From NCBI GenBank assembly GCA_964030785.1, contig OZ034971.1:31038304-31102303 (forward strand): 64,000 nucleotides of DNA, written 5' to 3'. Of the stretch, positions 45,176 through 55,822 are shown piece after piece. The notes below the pieces were generated by a model. That model did no database searches, was not told the DNA's origin, and was given only the letters and a program-made list of their open reading frames with translations. The first letter of the stretch is position 1. The number at the start of each line of letters is the position of its first letter. Position numbers and translations under genes: made by a program. Source of the stretch: Siderastrea siderea (lineage: Eukaryota; Cnidaria; Anthozoa; Scleractinia; Rhizangiidae).

Positions 45176-45976
45176 ATGTCGGCAAAAAATAAGCGCTCTG
45201 CTAAAGATTTAAATAATTCGGTAACAAGTACCCCAGTTAAGCCCAGTAAAAAGCTGGTGAAAGTTGATGATGAGATGGAATCGGATCTCAAAAAATTATT
45301 CGAGCTTGTAGCTCAAATGAACAGCAAATTGGACAAGCTGGACAACATTGAAAGGCATCTGGCTCGTGTTGACCAAGACATCAGAGACTTAAAACAGTCT
45401 TATACTTTTGTTAACGAAACAGCTGACGAGCTTAAACAGAGTCAAAAGGTGCAAAATGAAACCATAACATCGTTGAAGGAGAAGGTCACCAGGATTGAAG
45501 CTCTAAACACAAAATTAAACCAGGAGATTGTTGACATCAGGGCTCACTCGATGAGAAGCAACCTGGTTTTCTACAATCTGCCCGAGGTTGACAAAGAGGA
45601 TCCCTTTACCACTGTAAAAGACGTTCTAGCAAACAAGATGGGAGTCGACGAAAACAACGAAATAGAGATTGAAAGGGCCCACAGGCTAGGTGCAAAGCGC
45701 GACGACGAAAAACCAAGACCCATTGTTGCGAAATTCCTTCGCTATCAAGATAAAGAATATATCCGCAAGTCTGCGTACTTACTTAAAGGAACAAAGGTAG
45801 GGATTGCTGATCAATTTCCGAAAGAGATTGCAGAAACACGAAAAAAGCTCTACCCTATACTAAAGAAAGCCAAAGAGGATGGAAATACTGTAAAATTGAT
45901 TAAAGACAAACTTTTCATCAACGGACAGCGCTACAGAGGACCACTCGGCAAGCAGAATGGAAACCCTATGGGTTAG
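45176..45976 (+). CDS. LINE ORF1 protein (L1ORF1p-like nucleic-acid chaperone)
   Basis: 266 residues. Residues about 30-135 form a heptad-rich coiled coil (SDLKKLFELVAQMNSKLDKL onward), which in this protein type drives trimerisation. Residues about 140-215 look like the RRM-type domain (SNLVFYNLPEVDKED, IERAHRLG) and the rest like the C-terminal RNA-binding domain (PIVAKFLRYQDKE, IADQFPKEI, LYPILKKAK). The domain order matches L1 ORF1p/transposase_22 proteins. The start is the ATG at 45176; a non-ATG or upstream ATG extension at 45137 is less likely. The frame is intact, unlike ORF2. Confidence 0.8.
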   Translation: MSAKNKRSAKDLNNSVTSTPVKPSKKLVKVDDEMESDLKKLFELVAQMNSKLDKLDNIERHLARVDQDIRDLKQSYTFVNETADELKQSQKVQNETITSLKEKVTRIEALNTKLNQEIVDIRAHSMRSNLVFYNLPEVDKEDPFTTVKDVLANKMGVDENNEIEIERAHRLGAKRDDEKPRPIVAKFLRYQDKEYIRKSAYLLKGTKVGIADQFPKEIAETRKKLYPILKKAKEDGNTVKLIKDKLFINGQRYRGPLGKQNGNPMG

Positions 45977-46628
45977 AACAATCACGAGATAAGTTAAGCC
46001 TAATGTGCCTCATTAATTTACCGCAATACCAATAGTTATACAATATCGGAATGTACAAAATATATTTGATTAACATTTATTTCAATTCACCATTTAGCTC
46101 CATATGCTAGGCGAAGATAGACTGCAAAATTGTAATTTCTGTGATTGTGAAATAACTGAAGCTCAAAGGTCGCTAATATGCAACATCTGTTCAAACCATT
46201 TTCATTTAAACAGGCATTGTCTGCGGCTAGATAATCTGTCTGGGACTGATAACAACTTCACTTGTTATCAATGTCTAAACATCTGCTTGCCATTCAATTG
46301 TGTTGAACATGACTGCTTGCAAATCAATATTGAAATGACCAAAAATGATTTACTTGAGCGGAATAATTTACAAAATCTTGTTTTTTAAACCATACCAGCG
46401 TGAGGCTTTCTTGCATAATGACAAAATTCTGTTCAATGACGATTCTCAAGATTTAGGTATGCCACCAAATCCAATATCAAATTTCTACTCCTCGGATGAG
46501 TTTACCGATCTAACCCGATCTAAACGTCTGAGTAGTGACAATTTATCTTTCTTACATTTAAATATAAGAAGTATAAGGAATAAGTTTGATGTACTAATAA
46601 ATTACTTAAACTCGTTAACCCATAAATT

Positions 46629-46691
46629 CTACCAAATCATTACGTACATCCGGGTTACCATGAGATGCGCACGCACTGCCGCAGGTCAGTG
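46629..46691 (+). repeat. Left inverted terminal repeat of the DIRS element
   Basis: About 63 bp, inversely repeated in the right terminus. The right repeat extends about 50 bp further outward. Confidence 0.8.
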
Positions 46692-47122
46692 CACCAAGCG
46701 ATTGCCGTAGGTTCAGACGTGTTGTTCATCGTTCTTGCGTTTTTCAGTTATTCGACCGTTGTTGACTAGGTAAGTTACCTGTTCTTTGTTGTTTTGTATT
46801 CTCTTTGCAGTGGACGTGTCCACCATTTGTTTAGGTCTTTCGACCTGAATTTTTTCGGGTTTTGTGACGTGTCACATTGCTCGATTCGACAAATTTGTCG
46901 AACGTACAGACTGCAGGACGTGTCCTCAGTCGAAACTGCAAGGTATAACGCGATTTATACCTATTCTTCTTTATAAATCTATTATTTATTTCCGTTACAA
47001 CGAGTTTGTAAGCGGAGTAAAGTCGTATATTTAAGTCGGCTTCAAACCACGTGGTGGACGTGTCCGCCATTTTGATTTTTAGAGAATCTTTTCTTACATC
47101 GCTTCGTTCTGTATTACAGGCG

Positions 47123-48124
47123 ATGGGTGATGAGGCCAAGGATAAGCCAGGCCATTCTGCTCTACCAGGGACGGCAGATCTGAAGGCCATGTTTTCCGAA
47201 CTTCTTAACGACGCCAAAAAAGATATTTTGGCTCAAGTCAAAGAATCCATTGACCAAGTTTATATGGATTTTGACAGTGTTGAAGTGGAGGCTGAGGATC
47301 CTCAGTCCGGTGCTGGGGCTAACCCAGAAGACAGCCAAGATGCTGCCCTTGCAGGGAAAATCGAGGAGTTCATTCAGCCTAAGAATCTTGATGAAAACAA
47401 GGGAAACAGTGACTCATTCAAGTCTCTTGCTGAGGAGTTCAGTGTCATTGAGAGAACATCCCCTGCCATCAACGCTAACTTGGCGGAGATAGTCAAAAGT
47501 CTTATCAATGAAAAGCTTTCGAAGGAGAAGCTAAGCGAGGTACAGGTCAAATACCTCAGGCCGGAAAATTGCACTGATCTGGTGGCTCCCAAAATTAACA
47601 AGCAGATTTGGCAGCAGTTACGTCAGGAAACAAGGAATTCTGACTCTGCTTTTCAGAAGACACAGTCCCAACTTATTTCGGGCCTTTATGCGATTCTCCA
47701 GCTGTGTAATGATTCAAGTGGGGAACAAAAGAATATTTTAACTCATGCAGCAGTCCTTTTGTTGTCAGCAAACAGAGATCTCAACCTGAAACGTAGAGAT
47801 CTTATTCGTCCTGACCTAAACAAGCAATATGCTTCATTGTGTAACCCCTCCACCACCATTTCAACCTTTCTGTTTGGTGATGACCTAAACAAGGAAGTGG
47901 AAGAACTGACTAAATCAAACAAGCTCAGTAATAAGGTGACTCCCAAGCAGCGCCTGGAACCATACAAGGTCCCAGGGGGTAGAAGTATGCGAGGTCGTGG
48001 CCGTTTTACCCATAATTCTGGTAGGGGAAGAGACTTCAAGTCCACTAGTTCTTTTTTAGTGCGAGGCCGGGGCCAAGCGAGGCCCCATCAACACCCCAAG
48101 CCATCGTCAACCAAGACCCAGTAG
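47123..48124 (+). CDS. DIRS ORF1, Gag-like protein
   Basis: 333 residues from ATG 47123. An acidic, helical N-terminal half is followed by a conserved-looking core (ILAQVKESIDQVY, EVQVKYLRPENC, QIWQQLRQETRNSDSAFQK, LLSANRDLNLKRRDLIRPDL) and an Arg/Gly-rich tail (GRSMRGRGRFTHNSGRGRDF) that probably binds RNA. This is typical of the first frame of DIRS elements. The next frame overlaps its end in another phase without an ATG, so a translational frameshift may link them. Confidence 0.75.
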   Translation: MGDEAKDKPGHSALPGTADLKAMFSELLNDAKKDILAQVKESIDQVYMDFDSVEVEAEDPQSGAGANPEDSQDAALAGKIEEFIQPKNLDENKGNSDSFKSLAEEFSVIERTSPAINANLAEIVKSLINEKLSKEKLSEVQVKYLRPENCTDLVAPKINKQIWQQLRQETRNSDSAFQKTQSQLISGLYAILQLCNDSSGEQKNILTHAAVLLLSANRDLNLKRRDLIRPDLNKQYASLCNPSTTISTFLFGDDLNKEVEELTKSNKLSNKVTPKQRLEPYKVPGGRSMRGRGRFTHNSGRGRDFKSTSSFLVRGRGQARPHQHPKPSSTKTQ

Positions 48125-48125
48125 G

Positions 48126-50215
48126 ATCATCTGAGGGGGTAAGTCAAAGTTTTATTGCCTCTATTATTGCAAATCAGACACCCTTTAAGGCGGGGGGTTT
48201 GCAAGATTTTCTCTATATGTGGGAGAAAATCACTTCTGATCCATTTATCTTGGATGCAGTTACTCACTGTCATATTGAATTTAACTTTGTTCCTGAGCCT
48301 CATTTTAGTGCTACCAGACCGCATTCCTCATTTACTGAAATTGAACAAGCTATAATTGACAATGAGATAGAGAAGTTCCTTCAAAAAGGAATAATCAGGC
48401 GTTCTTCATTTGAAGATGGCCAGGTGATATCACCTATTTTCACACGGCCCAAGAAAGATGGGTCACATAGGGTTATTTTTAACCTTAAGAGATTGAATGA
48501 GTCAGTGTCTTATCACCATTTTAAGATGGACACATTAGAAACAGCCATCAAACTTATTAGGCCTTCTTGCTATATGACATCTATTGATCTTAAGGATGCC
48601 TATTATTCTATCCCTGTTGCATTAGAACACCAGAAATTTTTGAAATTTATTTGGAGAGACCAGTTGTATGCTTTCTCTTGTTTACCTATGGGCTTGTCTA
48701 GTAGTCCTAGGATTTTCACCAAAGTCATGAAACCTGTCTTTGCTTATCTAAGAAGTCAGTTTGGCCACACTTGTCTAGGCTATATTGACGATTCTTTCTA
48801 TCTTGAAGACAGTTATACGGAATGTGAGTTAGCCACTTTACGTGCTGTGCAGCTCATTATCAGCTTAGGTTTTAAAGTTCATCCTGAAAAATCGGTTATC
48901 ATACCTACGCAGACTTTAGAGTTTCTAGGTTTTGTTTTGAATTCTATTCGTATGATAGTTACCTTGACATCTAAGAAAGTTGATAAAATCTTGCAGTTGT
49001 GTGAAAAGTTTTCTCACCCCAATAAGCAGTTCAGTATTCGTGAGGTTGCATCTTTTCTTGGGACCCTAGTCTCAAGTTTCCCGGGCGTACAGTTTGGCCC
49101 TCTTCATTATCGCCAGATTGAGGTTGATAAAGAGAGAAATTTAAAATTGAATCAGGGAAATTTTGATGCTCTTATGTCACTGTCTAGTGATAGTTTGGGT
49201 GAGGTTTGTTGGTGGTTCTCTAATATTCAGTCAGCTTCTAAGAAAATCCACCAACCCAGCCCAGATGTAGTAATTTATACTGATGCATCTAAAACAGGCT
49301 GGGGGGCACAAATTGAACAAGGTATTAACACCTGTGGCATATGGTCTAAATCAGAATCGACCAGGCATATTAATTACTTAGAGCTTTTAGCTGTTGATCT
49401 TGCTTTGTCATCTTTGTTTGACAACAGAAGTGACATTCATATTAGGGTCATGTCTGATAACACTACTGCTGTTTCTTATATCAATGCCATGGGGGGGGTG
49501 CAAGTCGTTAGAATGCAACGCCCTTACTCAGAAGGTTTGGAATTGGGCTATTGTTAGAAACATTTGGTTATCAGCAGCCCATATTCCAGGCTCTAGCAAT
49601 GTTGATGCTGATCAACTCTCCCGAGATTTGAAATTAGACCTTGAATGGATGCTATCGGGTCGTGTATTTAAGAGGATTGTTACTCTGTTTGGGCAACCAG
49701 ACATAGATCTTTTTGCTAGTAGACTTAATGCACAAGTGGAGACCTATGTCTCGTGGAAACCGCATCCAATGGCAAAGTTTGTGGATGCTTTCACTGTTGA
49801 CTGGTCACAGTTTTTCTTTTATGCATTTCCCCCTTTTTGTCTTATTTCCAGATGTGTGCAGAAAATCATTCAAGACCGGGCAACAGGAATTCTAATAATC
49901 CCGAAGTGGACAACTCAGCCTTACTTTACAGTTGTGCTGGGCCTTCTGATAGACACACCACGGGTTCTGAGGGCTTCTGCTCAGAATCTGGTTCATCCAA
50001 CTCTGGCCGGTCCTCATCCACTCCATCACCGACTGGAGTTGCTGGTATGCAAATTATCAGGCAGTCCTTGCAAAAATCAGAGTTTTCGCCAGACATTGTC
50101 GAGATTATCATGCATTCCTGGAGAGATAGCACACACAAACAATACAAAGTGTATATCAACAAGTGGCTACAATTTTGTAGTGAAGGATCACATGATCCCT
50201 CGTGTCCCGCTGTGA
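48126..50215 (+). pseudogene. DIRS reverse transcriptase / RNase H / methyltransferase-like frame with a G-tract frameshift
   Basis: The frame opens in the overlap with ORF1 (PVGSSEGVSQSF...) and runs to 49557. RT motifs: ISPIFTRPKKDGSHRVIFNLK, SIDLKDAYYSIPV, LPMGLSSSPRIF and YIDDSFYLED. RNase H: VVIYTDASKTGWGA, YLELLAVDLAL and RVMSDNTTAVSYI. After eight G at 49491-49498 this frame ends. The neighbouring frame carries on the same protein (LECNALTQKVWNWAIVRNIW, AAHIPGSSNVDADQLSR) and the DIRS methyltransferase-like domain (PDIDLFASRLNAQ...YAFPPFCLISR) to 50215. Seven G would restore one continuous protein. This is therefore a one-base inactivation, an assembly slip, or a programmed shift. Confidence 0.8.
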
Positions 50216-51024
50216 GGCCCGTGTTGTTGTTCCTGCATAGTCTCTTCGAGAAAGGCTTCAGTTATTCGGCTCTGAATACAGCCCGCTCAGCAGTCTCCAA
50301 CATAGACATGAATAGCGATGGTGATCCAGACCACACACCAGTGGGGAAGCATTTCCTTGTGTGCAGATATCTTAAAGGGGTGTTTAATAAACTCAAGCCT
50401 GTCCCGAAGTACAATAACATTTGGTCCGTGGACACTGTTCTTGATTATCTGAGTTTATATTGGCCTTTGGATCAGATTACTTTGAAGGAACTCACGTTGA
50501 AATTAGTCATGTTAATTGCATTGACTACAGGTCAAAGGTGTCAAACTTTGACATTTTTGGACATGTCAGAGAGGTACATGCAGAGGAATGGAGAGTGCTT
50601 CAATTCTGCCTTAACGGATCATCTTAAGCAGGACAGACCTGGAAAGGTTTTTGGGAATGTCCGTCTGTTCAAGTATCCTGTCAAGGAACTGTGCGTGTAT
50701 GAAACATTAAATTACTACCTTAAGGCTACTGAGAATTTAAGAAATTCAACTAGATTGCTTGTGTCATACATCAAACCATATAGGGCAGTAACCTCGTCCA
50801 CTGTTGGGCGCTGGATCAAAACCATGTTAGGCCAGGCAGGCATTAATACAGAGCAGTTTTCTGCCCATAGCACTAGGTGTGCTTCAACAAGTAAAGCTAT
50901 TGCATCTGTTTCCACTGATGTTATTCTTGCTACGGCTGGTTGGACTGAAGAGTCCACATTTCGTAAGTTTTACAACAAGCCAGTTGCTGTCACAAACCAG
51001 ATGAGTTTGTCAGTTCTTGAGTAG
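49837..51024 (+). CDS. DIRS tyrosine recombinase
   Basis: Overlaps the end of the preceding frame in another phase. The recognisable protein starts about GMQIIRQSLQKSEF (near 50045) with a SAM-like N-terminal domain (SWRDSTHKQYKVYINKWLQF). The catalytic domain shows TGQRCQT (Arg I), AHSTR (His-x-x-Arg), AGW and the nucleophile region FRKFYNK. This enzyme integrates the circular DNA copy without target duplication, which fits the clean insertion in the LINE. The frame is intact to 51024. Confidence 0.85.
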   Translation: MSYFQMCAENHSRPGNRNSNNPEVDNSALLYSCAGPSDRHTTGSEGFCSESGSSNSGRSSSTPSPTGVAGMQIIRQSLQKSEFSPDIVEIIMHSWRDSTHKQYKVYINKWLQFCSEGSHDPSCPAVRPVLLFLHSLFEKGFSYSALNTARSAVSNIDMNSDGDPDHTPVGKHFLVCRYLKGVFNKLKPVPKYNNIWSVDTVLDYLSLYWPLDQITLKELTLKLVMLIALTTGQRCQTLTFLDMSERYMQRNGECFNSALTDHLKQDRPGKVFGNVRLFKYPVKELCVYETLNYYLKATENLRNSTRLLVSYIKPYRAVTSSTVGRWIKTMLGQAGINTEQFSAHSTRCASTSKAIASVSTDVILATAGWTEESTFRKFYNKPVAVTNQMSLSVLE

Positions 51025-51144
51025 ATAAGTACTTTGTCCTTCATTGTATTTTGTTGCTGTGTGGGATTAAATATTTGTGCTTAGCTGGTTTTTCCAGCTT
51101 GCTCCATTGGGTGCTTTGTCATTTTGTGCTCACTGCTTTAAAAT

Positions 51145-51266
51145 CTCATGGTAACCCGGATGTACGTAATGATTTGGTAGAATTGAAAATTAAACAAGAC
51201 TTACTTGTAAGTTGAAGTTTGATTGTAATTCTGCCAAATCATTCGGAGTACGGAAGGGTTAACATG
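51145..51266 (+). repeat. DIRS internal complementary region
   Basis: The first ~37 bp (CTCATGGTAACCCGGATGTA...) complement the left terminus. The next ~82 bp (GAAAATTAAACAAGACTTAC...GGTTAACATG) complement the right terminus at 51383-51465. This templates joining of the ends during circle formation in the DIRS model. Confidence 0.85.
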
Positions 51267-51351
51267 CCCATAGCACCCTTAGAGGTACCCACCCTGCATA
51301 TTTTCCTTTGTTGGTCACGCTCTGCTAGGTGATCACAAAATGTCTTTAAAA

Positions 51352-51465
51352 ACTGACCTGCGGCAGTGCGTGCGCATCTCATGTTAACCCTTCCGTACTC
51401 CGAATGATTTGGCAGAATTACAATCAAACTTCAACTTACAAGTAAGTCTTGTTTAATTTTCAATT
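51352..51465 (+). repeat. Right inverted terminal repeat of the DIRS element
   Basis: Starts ACTGACCTGCGGCAGTGCGT, the inverse of the left terminus with several mismatches near the middle, plus an outer extension of about 50 bp. Confidence 0.8.
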
Positions 51466-54253
51466 TTCTGTAATAGCTCTCACTGAAACATGGCTTAATG
51501 ATGATGAAAGTGATAATTTTGAAATCCCAGGATACAAATCAACCAAATTATCCAGAAAAAATAAAAAAGGAGGAGGAATCTGTATTTTCACTAGGGATAA
51601 TATAGTAATAAAACTTAGGAAAGACTTGGTTCCTGAAGACAATACCAGTGATACCGAGTGTTTATTTATTGAAATAATAAACGAAAAATCTAAAAATTTA
51701 ATAATTGGCACCATCTACCGGCCACCCAACAATAGATTTAATGAATTTGAAAATGACCTTAAAGCTATTTTGACTAAATTAGATAAATGGCATAAGCCAT
51801 GCTATATCATGGGTGACTTTAATATTGATCTGCTAAAATATAACTGCTGTAATTTTTCAACTTCATTTTTTAACCAATTTTGTTCATCAGGTTACACGCC
51901 ACTTATTTATAAACCCACCCGTATAACTAAATCTACGGCTACGTTAATTGATAACATCTTTACAAACAATTTGAGTAAAACAGAGCATTTAAACGGTATT
52001 TTATTTAATGATATATCCGATCACCTTCCTATTTTCACTATTACAAGGCATGAATTACAAAGGTATCCAAAATTACTTAAAGCTAATGACTACTCAGCTC
52101 GGAAAATTACAAATAAATCTCTAGAATCTTTCTCTAGTAAACTGCAAAGTTGCGATTGGCAATCAACGCTGTCAAAGAAGGACCCAACTGAGTCATATGC
52201 AGCATTCATAAAAGAGTTCTTTGAGCTATACAATGTCTTTTCCAGTGAAAAGGTACCGATCTAAAAACACCCAAAGAACTCATAACCCATGGATTTCTAG
52301 AGGTTTGAAGAAATCATCTAAAACGAAAGAAACTCTTTACAAAAACTTTATGAAAAATCCAAGTGAAAAAAATGAACGAAAGTATAAACTTTACCGCAAT
52401 AAATTAAATCATCTGATAAGAATAGCTAAAAAGAGCTATTACAGTAAAAAACTAGATCAAAGTAAAAACGACATAAAATCAACATGGAATACTATCAATG
52501 AATTACTTGGTAAAAAGAAATCTAATACCGATCTACCGAGATCTTTTTTAAATGATGACAATGAAGAAGTCAGTGATCCAAAATTAATTGCAAATGATTT
52601 CAATGATTTTTTTGTTAATGTTGGACCAAATCTTGCTAAGAAATTTAATTGCAATAATGACGAATTCTATAAATTTCTAAAAGGAAGTTATAATGACTCT
52701 ATGTTTTTATATGATACGAACAGCGACGAGATAAATAAAGTAATAGGCAAAATGGTATGGAAGTCTAGTTGCGGCGTTGACGAAATTAATAGCAAAGTTA
52801 TGAAATATGTGGCCATATATCAATGCCATTGTCGCATATTTTTAATTTAACATTTGAAACTGGTAAAATCCCAGATGATTTGAAAGTAGCATTAGTAACA
52901 CCTGTATACAAATCATCTGAAAAAAATGTTTATTCAAATTATAGACCAATTTCTGTCCTTCCGTGTTTTTCTAAAATCCTTGAAAAGCTAATGTATAAAA
53001 GATTAATTGGTTATATTCGTAAAAATAAAATATTAACTGATTGCCAATATGGATTTCGAGAAAACAGCTCAACTACATATGCGGTAATAGAACTTGTTGA
53101 TAAAATAACAAAAGCCATTGAAAACAACGAATTCACAGTCGGGATATTTCTTGACTTATCAAAGGCATTTGACACTGTAAATCACGATATTCTTCTAAAG
53201 AAACTTTATTTTTATGGTATACGTGGCAATTGTCATGCATGGATAAAGGATTACCTTTCTAACAGAAAACAAATTGTCAAATATAATCAGACAAGATCAT
53301 CTGAACAAGTTGTTACTTGTGGAGTTCCACAGGGATCTATTCTTGGTCCGTTACTATTTTTAATCTATATAAATGACCTAAACAACTCAACAGATAATTT
53401 GTCTACTATTTTGTTTGCAGATGACACTAATCTCTTTTGTTCAGGAAAAAATATACAAGAACTTGAATCTACAGTAAATGCGGAGTTAGCTCGAGTCCAG
53501 GAATGGTTAACACTGAATCAACTGACTCTGAATATTAAAAAGTCAAATTTTATTATTTTCAAATCACACAAAAAACAGTTGATTAGACAAATGAATCTTA
53601 GATTAAGCGGAAATGAATTGCAGAGAGTTGAAGAAAGCAAATTTCTAGGAATTATAATTGATCAACACCTAACTTGGAAGAACCACATTGATTATATCAC
53701 CAAAAAGATTATAAGAACTACAGGTTTGCTTTGTAGGATTCGTTTTTACGTAAACCAAACCCATTTGAAAATGTTATATAATAGTTTGATTTACCCATAT
53801 CTTCATTATGGAAATATTGTCTGGGCCAATAACTGCCCCACAAGGCTTGACAAGTTGTTTAAATTACAAAAGAAAGTATTGAGAATTATAACGTTTTCAC
53901 CATACACAGCACCATCACTTCCGCTCTTTACACAGCTGAATCTTTTAAATATATACCAAATTAATGATTTCTTAATCGGCTCCTTCAGTTTCAGTCTTAG
54001 CAATAAAGTACTTCCACTCTATTTTAGTGACTTCTGCTTAGAAAATGCGCAAGTTCATGAATATAATACTAGAAACTCAAAGCAACTTCATAAAACTTAT
54101 AACAGAACAAATTACGGAAAATATTCGACAAGAAACAAAATAATTGACTTTTGGAATAGAATACCTTTGTTCATCAAACACTCAGTGTCTTTAAAAATTT
54201 TTAAAAAGAAACTGAAACAATATATTTTATCCTTAGCAGCGATAGCTCAGTAA

Positions 54254-54767
54254 AAATAAAAAATAAGAAATTACTTAATTAGAGTGATCTTAATATTGTA
54301 CATGTATAAAATCTTACTACTGTAATCTTACTACCTGACTGATACAAATTGAATGTATTTTTTTTATAATTGTTACAAAAGGGGGACTACTTTGTAAAAG
54401 CCCGTGAGGGTTTCTATAGTCTTCCTCCCAAGTTATTAAATTAGTATTCATTCTAATGTACTTAAATCACTTCATGGGAAATAAACATTCATAGCTACCT
54501 AATGTATCTCTCATTCTTTGAGATACACGAAAGGCCACCCTCGTACGACCCTACTTAAACTACTTTTTGCGTCCGAGGAGAGCTTAGATGCTCAAAACAA
54601 CGATACAAAGCCTTCCAGAAAAACACAACTTAATGTGGATCGAAATGAGATTTGCCCTATTGGTCAAAATAAAACGAGCCAATGAGAAAGCAGGACATTC
54701 GATCCTCCCCGTAGGTACATAAGCGGCGAACAACACGTGTTTCAACAGAATGATTCTATATCATTCC
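54254..54767. other. LINE 3' region and unique flank
   Basis: About 240 bp of LINE 3' untranslated sequence, then DNA without a recognisable feature. Confidence 0.5.
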
Positions 54768-54776
54768 ATGAGACTT

Positions 54777-54846
54777 TAACCTGCGATCAGGCGTTATTTT
54801 TCTCGCGGCGGTGTAGCGAAAAAAAAGAAAGCCTGATCGCAGGTTA
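54777..54846. mobile_element. 70-bp MITE with 9-bp target duplication
   Basis: TAACCTGCGATCAGGC at the left and its complement at the right, flanked by ATGAGACTT on both sides (54768-54776 and 54847-54855). It is barely more than its own inverted repeats. The 9-bp duplication suggests a Mutator-like transposase in trans. Confidence 0.75.
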
Positions 54847-54855
54847 ATGAGACTT

Positions 54856-55805
54856 CTGAGACTTTACCATAGGAGCAACTGATGAGGTTCACTGAAGAAC
54901 CGAAACTCGAGTCTTGCTTGAGAAATAACACAGCTTATTCATGTGAAACAACCTCGAGTCTTTCGAACCAGAATTTTAACTGCTGCAGGTTTAACAAAAT
55001 GGAGGTTTAGAAAATCGTTTACGATTTGCAAACAGACCGTGACAGGAAGATGAAACAATACCCTCTTTCAGAATTGCTAAGCGCAATTAAACTGCTGGAG
55101 ATGTATCTGTTGGATGCTAGTGATGCCACAAGACGATGGAGGTGAAATGTTTTAACTCCAGTCCAAGTAATTCTATTTCTAGAGCCACAACCATGAAAGT
55201 GAAGTTAACACGACAGCGCAAGAAGCCGTAGTTTCCACATAATCAAAGGAGACTGCAATAGTCTCAGAATAACTTGGATCCTTTAGACACGCTATACCGC
55301 ATCCGTGATAAAGAAAGTTACATGTCTTACACATAACCGCAAGCAGACATTTAATCACGGACTTAGAAACTTGGGATCCTTTCAGAAAACATCACTCTTT
55401 AAAGCGGCTTTAAGGAATTGTACAATTATTCTGAGCCCAAAAAGCTAACTAACTGCCAAACAGCTAGCACACTCAACGGCACAGAGACTTAAAACGGCTC
55501 TAAGAACGTAACATAAAACACTCCAAACAGTTCATATCACAGCTTGAGTACTCTCTTGATCAATAGGTCAACCACACAACCTACCGGCACAATTGTGTCG
55601 CCTTTAGATCCCCTTGATCAGAGGGACAAGGCTGTTGCGAATGTACTAAGAAAGCTCTATTTTGAAGGCTAGAATAACTTAAGCGACTAGCGGGATGTCG
55701 TGTTTGGCCTGTCATTTTACATGCTATCTGTCGTGATTGCCTCTTTCAAGACGTCGTTTAATATCGCCAACATAACGCAGCACACTCTCTCTTATCAAAT
55801 CCCCT
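54856..55805. other. Mostly featureless stretch with one possible small exon and an empty BEL target
   Basis: Between 55016 and 55138 an open stretch with plausible borders (GGTTTAG acceptor, GATGGAG|GTGAAA donor) reads DLQTDRDRKMKQYPLSELL and continues to DASDATRRW. It could be an exon or gene remnant, but I recognise no family. At 55688-55735 lies a relative of the BEL/Pao insertion site. Confidence 0.3.
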
Positions 55806-55822
55806 TCTCTTCGAGCAGCCAT
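55724..55822 (-). CDS. Short open frame starting in the right inverted-repeat arm, function unknown
   Basis: A 32-residue frame beginning MAARREGDLIRESVLRYVGD and ending GNHDR-stop. Its ATG and first five codons lie in the inverted repeat. The left arm carries the same start at 35866 (MAARRDTHVQYC), after which the sequences part. The charged, helical look and shared start hint at the first exon of a gene that reads inward from the repeat, but this is weak. Confidence 0.25.
   Translation of the reverse strand: MAARREGDLIRESVLRYVGDIKRRLERGNHDR

Larger units (their letters stand above)
46629..51465 (+). mobile_element. DIRS-type tyrosine-recombinase retrotransposon
   Basis: 4.84 kb inside LINE ORF2, with no evident target duplication, as expected for this class. 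The left terminus (CTACCAAATCATTACG...GCCGCAGGTCAGT) is inverted in the right terminal repeat (51352-51465). An internal complementary region at 51145-51266 is complementary to both termini joined head to tail, which is the diagnostic DIRS arrangement. The gene order is gag-like, RT/RNase H/methyltransferase-like, tyrosine recombinase. Boundaries are good to about 4 bases because of an AATT ambiguity. Confidence 0.9.
46104..54253 (+). pseudogene. LINE ORF2 (finger, endonuclease, reverse transcriptase), split and frameshifted
   Basis: Pieces in order: a PHD/RING-like finger (CNFCDCEI...CNICSNHFH...CYQC, 46125-46280), a frameshift in a T tract near 46385, the endonuclease start (FLHLNIRSIRNKFD) up to 46628, the DIRS insertion, then endonuclease motifs ALTETWL, YRPPN, MGDFNIDL and SDHLPIF (51466-52250), a frameshift near 52240, a linker, an AT duplication causing a frameshift near 52810, and the reverse transcriptase (FLDLSKAFDTVNH, GVPQGSILGPLLF, FADDTNLF) with a full C-terminal domain to 54253. 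If the DIRS element is removed, the frame across the insertion point is continuous (HK-F-SVIALTE). At least three frameshifts make this copy dead. Confidence 0.9.
45057..54500 (+). mobile_element. LINE (CR1/L2 group), interrupted by a DIRS element
   Basis: ORF1 and a decayed ORF2 (finger, apurinic endonuclease, reverse transcriptase) are in order on the + strand. Without the DIRS insertion it is about 4.6 kb. Both outer ends are estimates. The 5' end is where similarity to the 55.7-kb sequence stops, and the 3' end is near AAATAAACATTC at about 54480-54495. No target duplication could be identified. Confidence 0.75.
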
